6,376 nt of DNA from Clostridia bacterium (GTDB lineage Bacteria; Bacillota; Clostridia; Oscillospirales; Butyricicoccaceae), in the NCBI GenBank assembly GCA_017407765.1, contig JAFQVZ010000131.1:1-6376 (forward strand), given 5' to 3'. Made by a program: the position numbers and the translations under genes. Below are positions 5,792 to 6,376 of the stretch, one piece after another. How positions within the stretch are numbered: the first letter of the stretch is position 1; every line of letters starts with the position of its first letter. The notes under the pieces are model-generated. The model saw only the letters and a program-made list of their open reading frames with translations. It searched no databases and was not told the DNA's origin.

Positions 5792-5812
5792 AAATCACCG
5801 TAGAGGTGATTT
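5792..5812 (+). promoter_or_regulatory. Hairpin sequestering the spoVAC Shine-Dalgarno
   Basis: AAATCACC (5792-5799) pairs perfectly with GGTGATTT (5805-5812) across a 5-nt GTAGA loop. The 3' arm is most of the spoVAC Shine-Dalgarno GAGGTGAT (5803-5810), 2 bases from the ATG at 5815. When folded, the ribosome binding site would be mostly base-paired, suggesting translational control or a requirement for unwinding by ribosomes or a factor. Confidence 0.6.
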
Positions 5813-5814
5813 GA

Positions 5815-6252
5815 ATGCGTATGTCAAATGAGGAATATAAAAAGCTCTATGAGGGTATCTCGCCCCCATCCCCCAGCTATAAGAACATACCCTTTGCCTT
5901 TCTTATAGGCGGAGGTATATGTGCCCTCGCCCAGTTTTTCAAAAATCTGTATCTCGGCATGGGTTATGCCGAGAGCCAGGCCGGCAGCATGGTGTCGATG
6001 ACGGTCATTTTCATCGGCGTGCTGCTGACGGGGCTTGGGTGGTTCGGCCCGATCGCCAAGCGGGCCGGGGCAGGCACGCTGGTGCCGATAACCGGGTTTG
6101 CCAACTCGGTGGCGGCTCCGGCCCTCGAGTTCAAGACCGAGGGTGTTATTCTCGGCACCTGCGTGAAGATGTTTTCCATCGCCGGCCCGGTGCTGGTGTT
6201 TGGCATAAGCGCCAGCGTTGTGTATGGGCTTATATATTATTTCATATCGTAA
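5815..6252 (+). CDS. spoVAC: Stage V sporulation protein AC
   Basis: This 145-residue membrane protein (family about 150) is the SpoVA component that in Bacillus behaves as a mechanosensitive channel during Ca-dipicolinic acid release. Visible features are a short hydrophilic N-terminus, a first helix at about 25-42 containing 'FLIGGGICALAQ', a second at about 58-78, the conserved 'GWFGPIAKRAGAGTLVPITGFANS' region (split here: GWFGPIAK, then AGAGTLVPITGFANS), 'EFKTEGVILG', and a long C-terminal hydrophobic region ending in YYFIS. The start at 5815 is preferred over Met 5821 because GAGG ends 8 nt before it. The Shine-Dalgarno lies in a perfect inverted repeat. The normal downstream partners spoVAD and spoVAE are absent here and lie on the opposite strand at 2630-1273. 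The gene ends at a bidirectional terminator and is probably transcribed with the C39-like peptidase gene; no clear sigma-G promoter was found just upstream. Confidence 0.97.
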   Translation: MRMSNEEYKKLYEGISPPSPSYKNIPFAFLIGGGICALAQFFKNLYLGMGYAESQAGSMVSMTVIFIGVLLTGLGWFGPIAKRAGAGTLVPITGFANSVAAPALEFKTEGVILGTCVKMFSIAGPVLVFGISASVVYGLIYYFIS

Positions 6253-6253
6253 G

Positions 6254-6279
6254 AAAAACCGCCCTCTTGGGCGGGTTTT
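6254..6279. terminator. Bidirectional terminator after spoVAC
   Basis: CCGCCC (6259-6264) pairs with GGGCGG (6269-6274) across a TCTT loop. The stem is flanked by A-tract 6254-6258 and T-tract 6276-6279, which pair beyond one A-G mismatch. Both strands end in a T run (four on plus, five on minus), fitting convergent genes on either side. Confidence 0.88.
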
Positions 6280-6298
6280 CACTTTCAAAAATACTTTT

Positions 6299-6376
6299 TC
6301 ATCTTTTTATAATGCTCATTATCTGTTCTTCATAGGACTCCAATACTGCTTTTAACTCAGAAGTATAAATATCTTC
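6299..6376 (-). CDS. C-terminal end of a gene entering from the right
   Basis: On the minus strand the frame from the window edge (complement of 6376-6374, GAA) is open for 25 codons and ends in TGA (complement of 6301-6299). It reads EDIYTSELKAV followed by LESYEEQIMSIIKR, a plausible amphipathic C-terminal helix. Its stop lies 20 bases before the minus-strand arm of the bidirectional terminator, the expected arrangement for a convergent gene. The segment is AT-rich compared with the spoVA genes. It is too short to identify a family, and it could be a chance open frame. Confidence 0.55.
   Translation of the reverse strand, partial: EDIYTSELKAVLESYEEQIMSIIKR

Noticed and set aside
5178..5798. 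206-aa minus-strand open frame opposite the C39-like peptidase gene
   Set aside because: The plus strand encodes a peptidase with a complete catalytic set and a good ribosome binding site. The antisense frame has no family features.

Overview
The window comes from an endospore-forming Firmicute, most likely an anaerobic Clostridia-type (Oscillospiraceae/Ruminococcaceae-like) gut or rumen bacterium. The evidence is three recognisable spoVA genes, strong AGGAGG-type ribosome binding sites, one TTG start, compact rho-independent terminators, a BspA-type leucine-rich repeat protein, and coding DNA of roughly 55-57% GC in the lines I counted. The taxonomic call is inference.

Layout from left to right. 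A 5'-truncated gene, possibly YbjN-like (1-624, +), ends in a strong terminator. Next is a lone AT-richer gene for a membrane-anchored Ig-like protein (781-1233, +), with a near-consensus sigma-A promoter. It converges with spoVAE on a shared bidirectional terminator. The spoVAD-spoVAE pair (2630-1273, -) overlaps by one base (TGATG). After a 171-bp divergent intergenic region come four plus-strand genes: an unrecognised 183-aa protein (2802-3353), a 574-aa double-module leucine-rich repeat protein (3390-5114), a C39-like cysteine peptidase (5175-5759) and spoVAC (5815-6252). A bidirectional terminator follows, then the last 25 codons of a gene running in from the right on the minus strand (6376-6299).

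SpoVAC, SpoVAD and SpoVAEb belong to the inner-membrane machinery that moves Ca-dipicolinic acid into the forespore and out at germination. They are normally one co-directional operon, spoVAC-AD-AE. Here spoVAC is on the opposite strand from spoVAD-AE, with about 3.2 kb and three other genes between them. This split, and the perfect inverted repeat that buries the spoVAC Shine-Dalgarno sequence (a weaker one lies at spoVAE), are the most notable points. The plus-strand trio of unknown protein, LRR protein and C39-like peptidase has no visible export signals and may be a cytoplasmic module co-expressed, at least in part, with spoVAC. No RNA genes, CRISPR arrays, insertion sequences or origins were seen, and no gene-free stretch exceeds 300 bases.
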